From: Spirulina sp. CCY15215
GTDB taxonomy: Bacteria; Cyanobacteriota; Cyanobacteriia; Cyanobacteriales; Spirulinaceae
Assembly (NCBI RefSeq): GCF_016888125.1
Contig: NZ_JACSWA010000525.1
Coordinates: 1 to 33,987, forward strand
DNA: 33,987 bases
Direction of reading: 5' to 3'
Shown: positions 7,889-15,930 of the stretch, in pieces
Layout: each line of letters opens with the position of its first letter
Numbering within the stretch: the first letter of the stretch is position 1
Notes under the pieces: model-generated
What the model was told of the DNA's origin: nothing
Database searches by the model: none
The model's input: the letters and a program-made list of their open reading frames with translations, nothing else
Made by a program: the position numbers and the translations under genes

Positions 7889-7913
7889 ATTGATAAATGA
7901 ATGCTTTATCAAT
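7889..7913. promoter_or_regulatory. 9-bp inverted repeat upstream of adh
   Basis: ATTGATAAA (7889-7897) and TTTATCAAT (7905-7913) form a perfect 9-bp inverted repeat with a 7-nt spacer. It lies 137 bp upstream of the alcohol dehydrogenase start and 73 bp downstream of the coiled-coil gene. The 16-bp centre spacing suits a dimeric repressor site. It could also be a weak terminator, but no T run follows on the minus strand. Confidence 0.35.
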
Positions 7914-7985
7914 AGATGTGTTGATCTTGAAACCCTTACAGAGCAAAGGTTTCATTACCTGAATCCTTACGATTCACCTAACCCG

Positions 7986-8396
7986 TTACCGAGCAGCTTC
8001 CGCATCGAGTCGGGCCGCGATCGCCGCTAAAGTTGCTTCTTCGGCTTCCTCGATCGCCGCCATTGCCAAGAAGGTCACGGTAGCCGCGTGGTCTTCAGCT
8101 TTATCGGCCCGACGTTCGAGTTTCTCGGCTTCGCGATTTGCTTTCCATTCTTCAATATTCGACATCACCTCAGATTCTTTTTCCTCCAATTGGGTTTTGA
8201 GTTTGGCCCGATAATCATCAAATTCTTGTTTCTTTGTGTTCAGATTTGTCTTGGCGCTGTCGAGGGTCGATTGAATCTCAGCTTGAGTTTTTTCCGGTAC
8301 AGATTGGATATTTTGCTTCAGTGATTTGGCGCGATCTTCAAGCGCTTCTAAATTGTCATGAAGTTGTTGGGTAAAGTTATCAATTGCAGTACTCAT
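7986..8396 (-). CDS. All-helical coiled-coil protein, unknown function
   Basis: A 136-aa protein with no hydrophobic segment or signal peptide. Residues about 5-100 are a long charged helix with heptad character (LKTQLEEKESEVMSNIEEW, KLERRADKAEDHA). The last third is alanine/glutamate-rich (AIEEAEEATLAAIAARLDAEAAR). The overall look is of an apolipoprotein-like or LEA-like amphipathic helix. I cannot assign a function. A strong ribosome-binding site (GAGGAAA) precedes the ATG. It follows the phosphoketolase gene by 93 bp on the same strand, so the two may be cotranscribed. A role in stress protection or in coating a membrane surface is possible but speculative. Confidence 0.7.
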   Translation of the reverse strand: MSTAIDNFTQQLHDNLEALEDRAKSLKQNIQSVPEKTQAEIQSTLDSAKTNLNTKKQEFDDYRAKLKTQLEEKESEVMSNIEEWKANREAEKLERRADKAEDHAATVTFLAMAAIEEAEEATLAAIAARLDAEAAR

Positions 8397-8489
8397 GATG
8401 TTTCCTCTAGTGTGTTAAATCGATTAGAATAGCGGATTTCTTGCCTTGTTTCAGGTCGGTACAAGTGCTTGTCTGACTAACGGTTTCGC

Positions 8490-10907
8490 TTACAGAGTTG
8501 ACCCTGCCCCCCACTGCCAATTGCGAATTTCCGGTAAGTCTTTGCCATGCTTGTAGATGTAATTTTTATGCTCGATCAACTTGTCCTGCATCATCTGCTT
8601 GAGATAGGCTCCCTGACTACCCAAATGCTGCAAACGATCCACTACGTCTTGCACCAGATGGAAGCGATCGAGGTCATTTTGCACTCGCACATCAAAAGCC
8701 GTTGTGATCGTGCCTTCTTCCTTGTAGCCCCGGACGTGGAGATTGCGATTGGTACGGCGGTAGGTTAGCCGATGCACCAGCCAGGGATAGCCATGAAAGC
8801 CAAAGATAATCTGTTTGTCTTGGGTAAAAAGTGAGTCGTAATCGGCTTCGCTCAGTCCGTGGGGGTGTTCGCTTTCGGATTGCAACTTCATCAGATCGAC
8901 AACATTAATCACCCGAATTTTCAGGTCGGGCAGATGTTCCCGCAAGATAGAAACAGCAGCCAAAATCTCTAGGGTTGGCGTATCTCCACAGCAAGCCATC
9001 ACCACATCCGGCTCGGTATCCTGGTCATTACTCGCCCATTGCCAGATGCCAATGCCTTCCGTGCAATGTACGATCGCCGCCTCCATACTCAGCCATTGTG
9101 GAAGGGCGTGTTTGCCCGCAACCACCACATTTACATAGTGTCGGCTGCGTAAACAGTGATCGAAGACCGACAGCAGACAGTTCGCATCGGGTGGTAGATA
9201 TACGCGCACGATATCGGCTTTCTTGTTGATTACGTGGTCGATGAAACCGGGGTCTTGGTGCGTGAAGCCGTTATGATCCTGCTGCCAGACGTGGGAGGCC
9301 AGCAGATAGTTCAGCGAGGCGATCGGTCGTCGCCAGGGCAGTTCCGATGTTACCTTCAGCCATTTGGCGTGCTGGCTGAACATGGAATCAACGATACGAA
9401 TAAACGCTTCATAGCTGTTAAATAGCCCGTGCCGTCCAGTGAGCAAATAGCCTTCCAACCAACCTTGGCACTGGTGTTCACTGAGCATCGAGTCTAGGAC
9501 TCTTCCGGCGGGTGCGAGGAATTCATCATTTTTCTCTTCCCGCCCTTCCCACTGACGATTCGTAACTTCAAACACCGCACCCAAAAGATTCGACTGGGTT
9601 TCATCGGGACCGAAGATGCGGAAATTGTGCTGATTCAGCTTGACGACATCCCGCAGGAATTTGCCCAGTATGAGGGTATCTTGACCTTCAATAGCACCCG
9701 GTGTAGGCACAGACAGCGCATGGTTGCGGAAGTCTGGCATTTGTAGGTCGCGCAGTAGTATGCCGCCGTTGGCGTGGGGGTTTGCACCCATGCGGCGATC
9801 GCCCTTCGGTGCCAGTTCCGCCAATTCCGGCAGGAGTCGGCCATCTTCATCGAACAGTTCTTCTGGCTTGTAGCTTTTCATCCAGCTTTCCAACTGCTGG
9901 AGATGATCGGGATGCTCGGAGTTCACCAGTAGCGGCACTTGATGCGATCGCGCAGTCCCCTCATTGGGCAAGCCATCCACTACTTTTGGCCCCGTCCAGC
10001 CCTTGGGGGACTTGAGGACGATCGCCGGCCAGCGCGGGCGAGTCGTATCGTTTTGGTTCCGTGCATTGCTTTGGATTTGCCGGATATCTGCGATCGCCTT
10101 ATCCAAGGTACTGGCCATAAGTTCGTGCATCTTTTCTGGCTCGTCACCTTCCACAAAGTAAGGTGTCCAGCCGCAACCTCGGAGAAATTGTTCCAACTCC
10201 TCATGCTCGATGCGAGCCAAGACCGTTGGGTTATCGATTTTGTAACCATTCAGATGCAGAATTGGCAGCACGGCACCGTCGCTAATTGGGTTGAGTAACT
10301 TGTTGGAATGCCAAGCCGTCGCCAAGGGTCCCGTCTCCGCTTCCCCGTCGCCGATGACGCAAGCGACAATCAGATCGGGATTGTCGAAAGCAGCGCCGAA
10401 AGCATGACTGAGGGAGTATCCCAACTCACCCCCTTCATGAATCGATCCCGGCGTTGTCGGTGCAACGTGGCTGGAAATCCCACCAGGAAACGAGAACTGG
10501 GTGAACAGCTTTTTCAACCCAGCTTCGTCCTGAGTAATGTTGGGATAAACTTCGCTCCAAGTGCCTTCAAGGTAAACATTGCCCACAATTGCTGGTCCCC
10601 CGTGACCAGGGCCAGAGATGTAGAACAGATCTAGGTCATATTTCTTGATTACCCGATTCAAGTGTACATAGATGAAATTCTGTCCAGGTGTCGTACCCCA
10701 ATGTCCAACCACCAATGGTTTGACGTGGGAGAGTTTCAGAGGCTCCTTCAGCAATGGATTATCGTAGAGATAAATTTGCCCAACGGAAAGATAGTTGGCA
10801 GCACGCCAGTAGGCATCTATCTTATGGAGTAGTTCTGGGGAAAGAGTCTTTGTTTTGAGGGTTGATTGTCCAATTTCTAATACCCTAGTCCGATCGATTG
10901 TTTTCAT
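8490..10907 (-). CDS. xfp: Phosphoketolase (xylulose-5-P/fructose-6-P)
   Basis: An 805-aa thiamine-diphosphate enzyme that cleaves xylulose 5-phosphate (and often fructose 6-phosphate) with phosphate to acetyl phosphate plus an aldose phosphate. The length is normal for the family. Hallmarks in order: [18 protein letters not shown] (about residues 68-85), [11 protein letters not shown] (about 96-106), the TPP/magnesium motif [17 protein letters not shown] (about 189-205), then [11 protein letters not shown]. The C-terminal half has [11 protein letters not shown] and [10 protein letters not shown]. It gives cyanobacteria a carbon-saving route to acetyl-CoA and supports acetate formation in the dark. 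No acetate kinase or phosphotransacetylase gene is in the window. Confidence 0.96.
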   Translation of the reverse strand: MKTIDRTRVLEIGQSTLKTKTLSPELLHKIDAYWRAANYLSVGQIYLYDNPLLKEPLKLSHVKPLVVGHWGTTPGQNFIYVHLNRVIKKYDLDLFYISGPGHGGPAIVGNVYLEGTWSEVYPNITQDEAGLKKLFTQFSFPGGISSHVAPTTPGSIHEGGELGYSLSHAFGAAFDNPDLIVACVIGDGEAETGPLATAWHSNKLLNPISDGAVLPILHLNGYKIDNPTVLARIEHEELEQFLRGCGWTPYFVEGDEPEKMHELMASTLDKAIADIRQIQSNARNQNDTTRPRWPAIVLKSPKGWTGPKVVDGLPNEGTARSHQVPLLVNSEHPDHLQQLESWMKSYKPEELFDEDGRLLPELAELAPKGDRRMGANPHANGGILLRDLQMPDFRNHALSVPTPGAIEGQDTLILGKFLRDVVKLNQHNFRIFGPDETQSNLLGAVFEVTNRQWEGREEKNDEFLAPAGRVLDSMLSEHQCQGWLEGYLLTGRHGLFNSYEAFIRIVDSMFSQHAKWLKVTSELPWRRPIASLNYLLASHVWQQDHNGFTHQDPGFIDHVINKKADIVRVYLPPDANCLLSVFDHCLRSRHYVNVVVAGKHALPQWLSMEAAIVHCTEGIGIWQWASNDQDTEPDVVMACCGDTPTLEILAAVSILREHLPDLKIRVINVVDLMKLQSESEHPHGLSEADYDSLFTQDKQIIFGFHGYPWLVHRLTYRRTNRNLHVRGYKEEGTITTAFDVRVQNDLDRFHLVQDVVDRLQHLGSQGAYLKQMMQDKLIEHKNYIYKHGKDLPEIRNWQWGAGSTL

Positions 10908-10948
10908 GCTTCTTCCCTTTTTATTTATCTTTATTAGGATTTGTATCT

Positions 10949-11345
10949 TTATAGATAGATAGCGGCTTCTTGCGAAACTGAAAACGTTTTGAGGAGCAAT
11001 GTTACAACAATTATTTCGATGCCGATTAACGTCATTAACATTGCTGCTAAGTTGACTAGAACTCCTAGTTATAAAACTTGAATTATTTCCTTGGGGCTAG
11101 GATGTAAAGCTGCTTCCGGGGCTGACAATTTTTGCCCAAGATGAACAAAAGAACCAGTAAATGTTTAAGCCTAAAGTCGCAATTCCTCTAATTGCGGCCA
11201 GCAAGCTAATCCCTGATTTGAGATTAGGGCTAAAAGTAGGAGCAAGAATGGCAAACTCTAAAATGAGAAGAGAAACAATGGTTAAAACAAACCGTATTCA
11301 AGACCCATTACACCCAGATGATGCCATTAAACTAGGAACTCGTTC
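10949..11345 (-). pseudogene. Decayed DUF3611-family membrane protein gene
   Basis: Minus-strand translation in shifting frames recovers a family-like membrane protein. Near 11300-11340 is FNGIIWV-stop-WVLNTV; then, after a shift, VLTIVSLLILEFAILAPTF and LLAAIRGIATLGLNIYWFF; then, after another shift, [24 protein letters not shown][15 protein letters not shown] and [19 protein letters not shown], closing at TAA 10949. The order (two hydrophobic segments, NIYW, GxKL, P-x-PSPKE, LGxLVNL) matches what I know of the cyanobacterial DUF3611 family. At least two frameshifts and two stops show it is dead. The C-terminal part is missing. The only long frame in this stretch, on the plus strand at 11161-11361, is an antisense shadow. 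Confidence 0.6.
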
Positions 11346-11353
11346 CCTCTCTA

Positions 11354-11441
11354 AAGGATGAGATTTTGATTCTGGAAGGATGAGATTTTTATTCTAGAAG
11401 GATGAGATTTTTATTCTGGAAGGATGAGATTTTTATTCTAG
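11354..11441. repeat. Four tandem copies of a 22-bp unit
   Basis: The unit AAGGATGAGATTTTTATTCT plus two bases recurs at 11354, 11376, 11398 and 11420, with one or two differences between copies. The array is direct and continuous without unique spacers, so it is not a CRISPR. It separates the DUF3611 pseudogene from the copper-ATPase scrap. It is a simple tandem (VNTR-like) array and may vary in copy number between strains. Confidence 0.85.
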
Positions 11442-11463
11442 GTAGCTAGACAATATCTTGCAC

Positions 11464-11509
11464 CTAATCATGCAAACGCACGCACCGTAATAACATGGCA
11501 TTAATTGAA
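11464..11509 (-). pseudogene. 3'-terminal scrap of a CopB-type ATPase gene
   Basis: These 46 bp match the 3' end of the copper ATPase gene (17949-17994) with two differences. In the matching minus-strand frame they encode INAMLLRCVRLHD and the same TAG stop; the intact gene has INAMLLRRVRLHD. No further ATPase sequence is found upstream. It is a short leftover of a duplicated or recombined copB locus. Confidence 0.75.
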
Positions 11510-11614
11510 CTTGTCTGTTACTAGCTGAGATTAGACAAGCAAAAATGGCCGACTTCGTTGTTTAGTTCCGAGGTTGTGAACGATCGCAAAGATAAATAAT
11601 TGTGAAGCGATCGC

Positions 11615-12256
11615 CTAACTCCTCAAATCCCCAATATAAGCCCCAATTTGTTTAAGTCCCTGCAAAACTTGGATACGTTCTGATGTATTTTCAAGTAACC
11701 GATAAGTATGGGATCTAGTATATTGAGGGACATTTTGGTGGCGATCGCATTTCAAAAACAATACTTCTCTTCCGTTTGTAACCATTCCATAATAACTTGA
11801 CTGTAAGTTAGGAGCGCTCAACAAATAAGTAAGTGCTTGGGGAATTCCCGCCGTAACGTCTAACCTTGCAGGCTTTGACTCGATTACCAAAATCCAAAAA
11901 CTATCTTGAATCACCAAAATATCAATCCTGCCTTGAACTGCAATAGCATTAGCTTCGTCTGCAACTTCGATATTGGTACTTACTTCTGCTTTTACCAAAA
12001 AAGGAAACTGATAGAAACCTGCTAAATCTAGCAATGGTGATATAACCACGAGCTTAACAATTTCTTCGAGAGGCGGTTCTTCTTGACTGAGATAGATATA
12101 GTTTCGAGTGAGGCGATCTAGTCCTTGTAGTTCCGCTTCGGTTAGAGTCGGCGCATTATTTAACCATTCATCAAAAAAGCGATCGCTAGAGTCGAGTCTC
12201 AAGCCAAAAGTTTGACGGAGAGTGCCAAGGGTAAGGCTACTAGCATTTGTAATCAC
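11615..12256 (-). CDS. HsdR_N-like PD-(D/E)XK nuclease-fold protein (orphan)
   Basis: A 213-aa protein resembling the N-terminal nuclease domain of type I restriction subunits. The catalytic core reads GRIDILVIQDSFWILVIESK: D112, E126 and K128 form the PD-(D/E)XK triad with normal spacing. Helices on both sides (LDRLTRNYIYL, and the GIPQALTYLLSAP helix after the core) and a closing YYGMVTNGREVLFLK strand complete the fold. It starts with GTG and has no clear ribosome-binding site. It has no methylase or helicase neighbour. A paralogue with D, E and K at the same residue numbers lies at 24473-25087 inside the large defence-like operon. It may be an orphan restriction or anti-phage effector. 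Confidence 0.75.
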   Translation of the reverse strand: MITNASSLTLGTLRQTFGLRLDSSDRFFDEWLNNAPTLTEAELQGLDRLTRNYIYLSQEEPPLEEIVKLVVISPLLDLAGFYQFPFLVKAEVSTNIEVADEANAIAVQGRIDILVIQDSFWILVIESKPARLDVTAGIPQALTYLLSAPNLQSSYYGMVTNGREVLFLKCDRHQNVPQYTRSHTYRLLENTSERIQVLQGLKQIGAYIGDLRS

Positions 12257-12350
12257 GGTTAAATTATTGTAGTAATTACATGAAGTTTAAAAGTCTAGAC
12301 ATTTGATCTAGGCTCTAATGTCTAATATACGATATATTAAGAGCGAAAAA

Positions 12351-12411
12351 GCGATCGCCTAAAAATCACGACTCACAGGAATGGCGATCGCGTCTAGTCC
12401 ACGTTTTTCAA
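12351..12411 (-). pseudogene. Repeat copy of an HTH-antitoxin gene end (copy 1)
   Basis: This 61-bp sequence is identical to 15697-15757. On the minus strand it encodes EKRGLDAIAIPVSRDF and a TAG stop, the C-terminal end of the HTH-antitoxin remnant at 15705-15833. Only this end is present here. It lies downstream of the UDG-like gene in a 298-bp gap that otherwise holds only HIP1 sites and an IS-end-like motif. Confidence 0.7.
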
Positions 12412-12455
12412 CAAAAATCCAGCGATCGCCGAAAACTCCTTGACAGACCACTAGG

Positions 12456-12474
12456 TAGGGTTTGCTGAAAAAAG
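12456..12474. mobile_element. IS-end-like motif (solo)
   Basis: TAGGGTTTGCTGAAAAAAG resembles TAGGGCTTGCTGAAAAAGT at 30235-30253 (three differences in 19). Such AGGGCTTGCTGAAAAAG sequences are familiar as terminal repeats of IS elements in cyanobacteria. No transposase gene is present, so it would be a solitary end or scar. The IS family is not assigned. Confidence 0.35.
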
Positions 12475-12554
12475 ATATTTCTAATTCCTGTTATTTTAAT
12501 TTTGCTAAAAGTTGGCACACAGGCAATATAGGGTTAGAGCATCATACGTTCTCT

Positions 12555-13184
12555 TCAAGTGCTGTATAGCTGCCGAATCCCGTTAGCAAACTCAAGATTA
12601 CCACCATAACTAGGATGTCTCACTGGTGAGACATTGAACCCTAACCGAGATAGGGCTTTTTGAGCATCAGCACCAATCCCAACAATTATTTTGGGTTGCA
12701 GCCACTCAAGTAGGCAACACAGTAGCTCTTTACACTCGTTAAACTCGCGTGCCGAATGACAGCGGTTGCTCATTTGATTTCCAGCTTCAAATGGATGAAA
12801 AGGGAATATGTTCCAAAGGAAAACTTTCGCATCAACCTCACGAATAATCTTCCACACTTCGGTAGCTGTTCTCTCTTTAACAGGTTGTCCGATTGTAGCT
12901 TTGGCTAATCCATTAATCTCAAACATATAGTCCAGCGCTTCTAGGGTCATTTCATCTGTCAGTGCGATACCTGTTCGACGCGCTCCACGATAGCCACAGT
13001 CACGCCCCAGCCAAACCGATTCGACTCCACAGTTCACTGCGGCATTAAGGTATCGTTGAAGATTTAAACGGCGAATTGCTGGACTTTCGGAGTGATCGTA
13101 TTCATCACATATATCTCTATATGGATTAAATACACCGTTAAAGGTTATTTGGCTTAGATGGTTGACAAATAATTCAGCATTCAT
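12555..13184 (-). CDS. Uracil-DNA glycosylase-like superfamily protein
   Basis: A 209-aa protein with the two motifs of the UDG-like fold. Motif A is WLGRDCGYRGARRTGIALTD (residues 58-77), where family 1/4/5 enzymes have G-x-D-P-x-Y or similar; here C replaces P. Motif B is VRHPSYGG (188-195), equivalent to the HPS loop of active enzymes. WNIFPFHP (124-131) and VGIGADAQKAL (168-178) support the fold. It may remove uracil or another damaged or modified base, or act as a nuclease-like effector; such solo UDG-like genes are frequent in accessory DNA. The ribosome-binding site AAGGA is well placed before the ATG. Neighbours are an orphan restriction-like gene and the J-domain/HNH pair. Confidence 0.72.
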   Translation of the reverse strand: MNAELFVNHLSQITFNGVFNPYRDICDEYDHSESPAIRRLNLQRYLNAAVNCGVESVWLGRDCGYRGARRTGIALTDEMTLEALDYMFEINGLAKATIGQPVKERTATEVWKIIREVDAKVFLWNIFPFHPFEAGNQMSNRCHSAREFNECKELLCCLLEWLQPKIIVGIGADAQKALSRLGFNVSPVRHPSYGGNLEFANGIRQLYST

Positions 13185-13347
13185 TCTGGTAATTCCTTAA
13201 ACGAGAATGATCAAGCATGGCCAATCTGTCCCTTTTTTAGAATATTGTTAACTGTTAGGCATAATTTGAATCTTTTGTGAAATCAGCCAGTTTTATTAAC
13301 TTAAATTATACTGTTGTAAATGTGCAGCGCGATCGCCGATCTTGTAG

Positions 13348-13404
13348 GGTGCGTTGCCTTGTGCAACTCCTTCTACTCAGCCGATAGAATATTGGTAACG
13401 CACC
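13348..13404. repeat. Miniature inverted-repeat remnant
   Basis: GGTGCGTTGCC (13348-13358) and GGTAACGCACC (13394-13404) pair over 11 bp with one mismatch across a 35-nt loop. GGTGCGTT/AACGCACC ends are a common short repeat family in cyanobacterial intergenic DNA. The frame at 13320-13520 running through it is spurious, since it is built from this repeat, HIP1 sites and the copy-2 remnant. Confidence 0.45.
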
Positions 13405-13428
13405 ATACTCATAAATATCTTGGAGTAA

Positions 13429-13469
13429 GCGATCGCCTAAAAATCACGACTCACAGGAATGGCGATCGC
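13429..13469 (-). pseudogene. Repeat copy of an HTH-antitoxin gene end (copy 2, shorter)
   Basis: 41 bp identical to the first 41 bp of the repeat at 12351 and 15697, bounded by HIP1 octamers on both sides. It encodes only AIAIPVSRDF plus stop on the minus strand. The break against the longer copies falls inside the second GCGATCGC, which suggests that HIP1 sites served as recombination points. Confidence 0.65.
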
Positions 13470-13632
13470 CACTTTTCCCTTCTCCTTCCAAAAAGGATCG
13501 CACTTCATCAGAAAAAGTGATCGCAGTCACTTGACAATTAGCAAAAAAAAGTTATCATTATTCTATTCTAAGGGATCGATGATCAAACTTAAGTCGGTAC
13601 GCAGTAGCCCACAATGAGGTTATTATTTCCCC

Positions 13633-13668
13633 TTGTTGGGTTGTGTTCCTTAACCTAACCTACAACAA
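13633..13668. repeat. Short cyanobacterial palindrome (GTTGGGTT/AACCTAAC)
   Basis: GTTGGGTT (13635-13642) and AACCTAAC (13652-13659), with flanking TTG/CAACAA, form an imperfect hairpin. This is a familiar dispersed repeat. Together with the inverted repeat at 13348-13404 and the 41-bp remnant it makes up most of the recognisable content of the gene-free stretch 13185-13784; nothing else there looks coding. Confidence 0.4.
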
Positions 13669-13784
13669 GATAGCGACCGCACTAAACCGAAATATAAAAG
13701 GTGCGTTTAGTAACGCAATCTATGGCTATGTTATAATCAGGAAATATTGCACAAGCATCGTTAGTATGCTTAGGTATGAAAATT

Positions 13785-14384
13785 ATGGCAACAATCATTA
13801 ATTTACCGCAAGTAGAAGGAGAAATTAACAGAATTTCTCACCTACCCAAAGGTTCTTCTATCACTCCAGAAAAGTTAAGAGAAGAATTAGAAAAATTAGT
13901 TAACTTAACAATTAAGGAAGTTAATAGGCAAAAAAATCTATCTACTCCACAAAAATCTTTAACACTGCCACAACTAAAGGAAGCTATTTATAAACATTTT
14001 AAAGTAAAAAACACAGATGAATTAAGAAAATCTGATAGATTTGACATGGCTATCGATGGCATGGATAAATTAAAATTAAATTTTTCTAAGAAAGAAACAT
14101 GGAAAATCTTTTATCGCAAATGGATTGGTATTTTACCAGAAGAACAAAATCAGGAAGGTTATGGATGTATCAATGGCATTGATATTTTTAAATATAATCG
14201 ACCTTGGCAGATATTTGGTTTAGATGGAAAAACGGCTACAAAAGAAGATCTCAAAAAAGCATATCGTCAGCTATCTAAAATTTATCATCCTGATAATCAA
14301 GAAACGGGCGATCGAAAAATATTTGAACGCTTAGAAAAAATGTCTAACAGTTTAATCATGGGGATTTCTCAAAATGGTAGATAA
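13785..14384 (+). CDS. J-domain (DnaJ-like) protein of a two-gene unit
   Basis: A 199-aa protein whose last ~50 residues form a J domain: PWQIFGLDGKTATKEDLKKA, then YRQLSKIYHPDNQETGD with the HPD tripeptide at about residues 168-170. The J domain is thus C-terminal, unlike in DnaJ. The first ~140 residues are charged and helical (LREELEKLVNLTIKEVNRQ) with no family I recognise. An ATG at 13776 would add three residues; I prefer 13785 because AGG lies about 10 nt upstream of it. The gene overlaps the following HNH gene by 11 bp, so translation is probably coupled. It should recruit an Hsp70 (DnaK) to the HNH protein or its target. The DNA is visibly more AT-rich than its flanks. Confidence 0.75.
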   Translation: MATIINLPQVEGEINRISHLPKGSSITPEKLREELEKLVNLTIKEVNRQKNLSTPQKSLTLPQLKEAIYKHFKVKNTDELRKSDRFDMAIDGMDKLKLNFSKKETWKIFYRKWIGILPEEQNQEGYGCINGIDIFKYNRPWQIFGLDGKTATKEDLKKAYRQLSKIYHPDNQETGDRKIFERLEKMSNSLIMGISQNGR

Positions 14385-15612
14385 TAGAGAAGATTTTTTC
14401 ATTAGAGAAGATCAAGTTTTAGAAGCTCTTAGCTTAGAAAAAACAGAATTAGACTCGATAATTAACACCCTAACGAAAGCAGAAAAATTTGACTGGGAAG
14501 AAGGAGTACATTTTCGCTATGTAAATAAAACCCAGAAAATTAGAGAATTTGCCAGATTAGCTTTAATTGTTATTGCCGAATATTTTGAATCTAAGGGCGA
14601 ACTTAATCAATCACAACAGATTGTCAATTTATTAAAAAAATCAATTACTCAAGAAGAAAAAAAACGGATTGATAAAGAAATTACAGCCTTAACAATTCAA
14701 GTGGTTAATGACGACTCTAGTAAAATTGTAGTTCGGAGAAATCGTCACTGGCTAAGTTATCGGGATGTCAAAACAATTTTAAAGACGACTTTTAAGCGTT
14801 TAGATCAAGTATTTGAGGATATTGCCAGATCTGATTTACCTTTAATAATAGAAGAGGATTTTGAAGACATAGAGGATGAACGCTATTATTCTTATTCAGG
14901 ATTGGAAAGAATTTGCCTTGAACTGTCAGAAAAATTAACGAGTAAATATAGACGTTTATACGCCAGTCAAGTTCCTAAAATCGCACCTTCAGTAATTAAC
15001 GAAAAATATAAATTAGCATTAAGACCGCCTTCTCCTGCAGAAATTGAGCGTGCCAAAAAAGAGGCATTAAAGCAACAAGGCAATAAATGTCAAGTGACGG
15101 GAAAAACAAAATCAGAAGCGTCTCTTGCAGTTCATCATCTATACAGCCAAAATATATATCCTGAATTAGCCTCTGATCAGGATAATCTTTTTGTGATAGC
15201 AGACGAAGTCCACAAGGATTTTCACAATTGGCATGAAGGCACAATTAAACCTTGTACTGTCAATGATTTTATTCGGTTTGTTCAACATACGACAAGATAT
15301 GGAGAAACTCATTTAGTTTTAGCTCGATTAGATAATCGAAAAAGAAGTTTAGAACAAAAGATCAAAACTCGTTCCAAATTCTTATTACCTCCTGCTCCTT
15401 CTTCACAAAGAGAAACTACCAGAACTTCTAGTGATTCTTCTGTTGATAGGAGTTTGTTAGGCAAAGAATGTTTTGCAATTATTAACTCAGAGAAGCGACA
15501 GGGAAAAATACTGGCGATCGCAAACTATCATGATCATCGTAACATCTGTTTTCAAGTCAACAGTGAAGGTGTCGGAATTTGGATTAGTGAATCGAATTTA
15601 GTCAAAGAGTAA
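14374..15612 (+). CDS. HNH endonuclease-domain protein coupled to the J-domain gene
   Basis: A 412-aa protein. The N-terminal ~70 residues (FFIREDQVLEALSLEKTELD, then FDWEEGVHFRYV) and a following basic region (KIVVRRNRHWLSYRDVKTIL) are helical and possibly DNA-binding. The HNH core is at about residues 239-286: CQVTGKTKSEASLAVHHLYS, DNLFVIADEVHKDFHNWH, giving HH(254-255), N271, H280 and H284. A low-complexity Ser/Thr linker (about 345-362) leads to a small beta domain (CFAIINSEKRQGKILAIA). It overlaps the J-domain gene by 11 bp in another frame. A nuclease coupled to a chaperone recruiter would fit a phage-sensing or toxin-like system; no matching described system comes to mind. AT-rich, hence probably acquired. 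Confidence 0.78.
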   Translation: MVDNREDFFIREDQVLEALSLEKTELDSIINTLTKAEKFDWEEGVHFRYVNKTQKIREFARLALIVIAEYFESKGELNQSQQIVNLLKKSITQEEKKRIDKEITALTIQVVNDDSSKIVVRRNRHWLSYRDVKTILKTTFKRLDQVFEDIARSDLPLIIEEDFEDIEDERYYSYSGLERICLELSEKLTSKYRRLYASQVPKIAPSVINEKYKLALRPPSPAEIERAKKEALKQQGNKCQVTGKTKSEASLAVHHLYSQNIYPELASDQDNLFVIADEVHKDFHNWHEGTIKPCTVNDFIRFVQHTTRYGETHLVLARLDNRKRSLEQKIKTRSKFLLPPAPSSQRETTRTSSDSSVDRSLLGKECFAIINSEKRQGKILAIANYHDHRNICFQVNSEGVGIWISESNLVKE

Positions 15613-15704
15613 ATCTGTTTTTGCGTTAGTGCGATCGCCATTTTCCCCTTCACCTCCCAAAAGCGATCGCCCCTTCAAATCTCATCTTCACAAAACGCGA
15701 TCGC

Positions 15705-15833
15705 CTAAAAATCACGACTCACAGGAATGGCGATCGCGTCTAGTCCACGTTTTTCAATGTGTAGTAATTTGAGAGCCGTACCACTTGGGCGTTTTTGTCC
15801 TATTTCCCATTTTTGGACAGTTGATACCCACAT
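15705..15833 (-). pseudogene. 3' remnant of an HTH (XRE-type) antitoxin gene
   Basis: The frame encodes MWVSTVQKWEIGQKRPSG, then TALKLLHIEKRGLDAIAIPV and SRDF. It is the recognition-helix half of an XRE-type HTH of the HigA/NadS antitoxin sort (V-S-x-x-T-V-Q-K-W-E-x-G-x-x-x-P) plus the family C-terminus. An in-frame TGA sits 9 nt upstream of the ATG and the first half of the HTH is absent, so it is broken. No toxin gene is adjacent. Its last 61 bp recur at 12351-12411 and partly at 13429-13469. The rest of the gap 15613-15930 holds HIP1 sites only. Confidence 0.7.
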
Positions 15834-15930
15834 GGTGATTCACTGCCGTTCGATTTATTGTGTGCATCGATTAACCAAGTTGATTCTGTATCAATCGTAA
15901 CCAGATCCCTACACCTGATTGGTGCTGTAC

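Noticed and set aside
11354-11441. CRISPR array
   Set aside because: The 22-bp units are continuous with no unique spacers, and no cas gene is near.
13320-13520. A 66-aa plus-strand gene
   Set aside because: The frame is made of HIP1 sites, an inverted repeat and the antitoxin scrap; no ribosome-binding site or protein-like pattern.
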